Shown in pieces: positions 59,563 through 60,471 of a stretch of DNA of 60,471 nt (position 1 is its first letter; each line of letters opens with the position of its first letter). This stretch comes from an uncultured Pelagibacteraceae bacterium. GTDB lineage: Bacteria; Pseudomonadota; Alphaproteobacteria; Pelagibacterales; Pelagibacteraceae. The position numbers and the translations under genes were made by a program. The stretch is from NCBI GenBank assembly GCA_902555665.1, contig CACDTF010000005.1, positions 1 to 60,471 of the forward strand, given 5' to 3'. The notes under the pieces were generated by a model. It did no database searches. It was not told the DNA's origin and was given only the letters and a program-made list of their open reading frames with translations.

Positions 59563-60471
59563 TTAAATATTGGTTTTATATACCCACTGCTCGTCATAAC
59601 TTTTTAACTCGTTTGGAAGTGGAGCTCCTTGAAACATGCAAATTCTTAACCATTTGTCAGATCGCGGATCAAATTTTAATGCCCCAAAGAAAGACAATTT
59701 TAGTCTAAGCATATCAATTGGCATTAAATCTTTTCCAATTGTATTATCTTGTATTTCTGAATAAGGAAATTTTTCTACAATGAATGCCCTCCTCACGACA
59801 TGTCTTAATTCAGAATTTGAAGTTAAAAACTCAGCAATAGTTAAACTATTTTTTGAGACTAATAATTTATCATAAAGTTTTTTTATATCTCTTGCTATTG
59901 CCAAAGGCTGTTCTAATTCTGATCCATACTCCTCAAAACGATCGGCCAATCTGGGTTCCTCTTTATTTTTTGAAATAAACCAAAAGTTTTTATTATTTTC
60001 TTTTTCCTCAAAATTAATATCTAAAATGTTTGGATACTTTGCTACGATGATATTACGCAATTCTTCAACTTTTCTATGAGTTGGAATATTAAAATATTTT
60101 TCTTCATCTGAACTCATTTCTTTTACCAAAGGATTTACAATATTATTATAAGGTTCCATCATTATTGAAACAATATATTCAATGCATTCCTCGCAAGTAT
60201 TATCCTCCAACCATTGATATATTTTGTTAAAAGGATATTCGATCTCAAAATTAAAATCTTTATTTATAAAGTTTAAAAATTTTTCAACATCTTTTAGTAA
60301 CGATGTGATTTTTGTTTGCTGATATTCACTATCAGTATTCCAGCTTGTAATATTTTTTAAAGATTTTTTTACACAATCTATAAACAAATCACTATCTTGA
60401 CTTTCTACACATTTGATTTCTCTAATTTTCTTAAGTGCTTTTTCTCTACTTAAAATCCAATTATTCAATAG
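59563..60471 (-). CDS. hypothetical protein, 5' end probably outside the window
   Basis: At least 301 residues, soluble, acidic and helical, with three Cys-containing segments (IKCVESQ, TCEECIEYI and RICMFQGAPLPNE). The only start in view is a TTG at 60466-60468 and the frame stays open to the window edge, so the protein is probably longer. No family was recognised. Its stop lies two bases before the DUF3726 start, so the two genes likely work together. Confidence 0.65.
   Translation of the reverse strand, partial: LLNNWILSREKALKKIREIKCVESQDSDLFIDCVKKSLKNITSWNTDSEYQQTKITSLLKDVEKFLNFINKDFNFEIEYPFNKIYQWLEDNTCEECIEYIVSIMMEPYNNIVNPLVKEMSSDEEKYFNIPTHRKVEELRNIIVAKYPNILDINFEEKENNKNFWFISKNKEEPRLADRFEEYGSELEQPLAIARDIKKLYDKLLVSKNSLTIAEFLTSNSELRHVVRRAFIVEKFPYSEIQDNTIGKDLMPIDMLRLKLSFFGALKFDPRSDKWLRICMFQGAPLPNELKSYDEQWVYKTNI

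Noticed and set aside
1-60471. tRNA, rRNA, CRISPR, insertion sequence, prophage or integrase genes
   Set aside because: No tRNA T-loop or anticodon arm pattern, no rRNA stretch, no regularly spaced repeats and no transposase or integrase motifs were found by reading both strands.

Overview
The window looks like the chromosome of a SAR11 marine alphaproteobacterium (Candidatus Pelagibacter or a close relative). The sequence is very A+T rich, and genes abut or overlap by 1-11 bases in long one-strand runs. Gene content is typical of streamlined ocean oligotrophs: a TRAP transporter, paired 800-residue dimethylglycine-dehydrogenase-like proteins with their own ETF, betaine-homocysteine methyltransferase, ProX/ProW, a Fur-regulated FbpABC system, AcuI and a probable DMSP lyase. 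I see no rRNA, tRNA, CRISPR array, IS element or phage gene, and no gene-free stretch longer than about 285 bases. These are inferences from protein families read by eye; no database search was run.

Layout. 1-2.4 kb (+): small hypotheticals, a thioredoxin-fold isomerase, and two SMR-type membrane proteins flanking a DUF2798 protein. 2.4-4.2 kb (-): DUF952, DUF924 and an inositol-monophosphatase-like phosphatase. 4.2-5.3 kb (+): a gamma-butyrobetaine-hydroxylase-like dioxygenase. 5.3-19.7 kb (-): a near-continuous run made up of a sugar-acid dehydratase, a 2-hydroxyacid dehydrogenase, TRAP DctP/Q/M, 3-hydroxyisobutyrate-dehydrogenase-like enzyme, SDR, FAH-family hydrolase, enolase-superfamily enzyme, SMP-30 lactonase, PEP carboxylase, CcdA and a flavin reductase. 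Divergent from it (19.7-23.0 kb, +) are a UxaA-type dehydratase, a DMT exporter and a second HIBADH-like enzyme. Together these look like a pathway for uptake and breakdown of a sugar acid by the non-phosphorylating route.

23.0-26.0 kb holds a candidate small RNA with a nine-codon reading frame, an unknown protein, a cytochrome c'-like protein, a cytochrome b561, a DUF4396 protein and a persulfide-dioxygenase-like enzyme. 26-31.6 kb (-) is a Fur-box-controlled iron operon (FbpA, a Cys-rich 61-residue protein, a structured intergenic element, peroxiredoxin, FbpB, FbpC) running on into AzlC/AzlD. 31.6-34.2 kb (-) is folE-acuI-lysR; 34.2-35.7 kb (+) is hisI, a 2OG oxygenase-like gene and DUF2237.

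35.7-53.7 kb (-) is dominated by methylated-amine and sulfonium metabolism: ETF-QO, EtfA, EtfB and a DMGDH-like enzyme in one operon; then flavin reductase, MFS carrier, CoA-binding, enoyl-CoA-hydratase-like, HalD-like 2OG oxygenase, nucleotidyltransferase and APS-kinase-like genes; then a DddP-type M24 hydrolase, a methyltransferase, a second DMGDH-like enzyme, BhmT and a Rieske oxygenase. Divergent from the Rieske gene (54-58.1 kb, +) are proX, proW, a MetF-like and a GcvT-like gene, closed by a terminator. The two divergent transcripts share an 11-base motif in opposite orientations. The combined logic is import of glycine betaine or a similar osmolyte, stepwise N-demethylation to glycine, one-carbon units to tetrahydrofolate, and electrons through ETF to the quinone pool. 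58.1-60.5 kb carries two small membrane proteins and a minus-strand group of a DUF3726 protein, a 55-residue zinc-ribbon protein and an unknown protein cut by the window edge.
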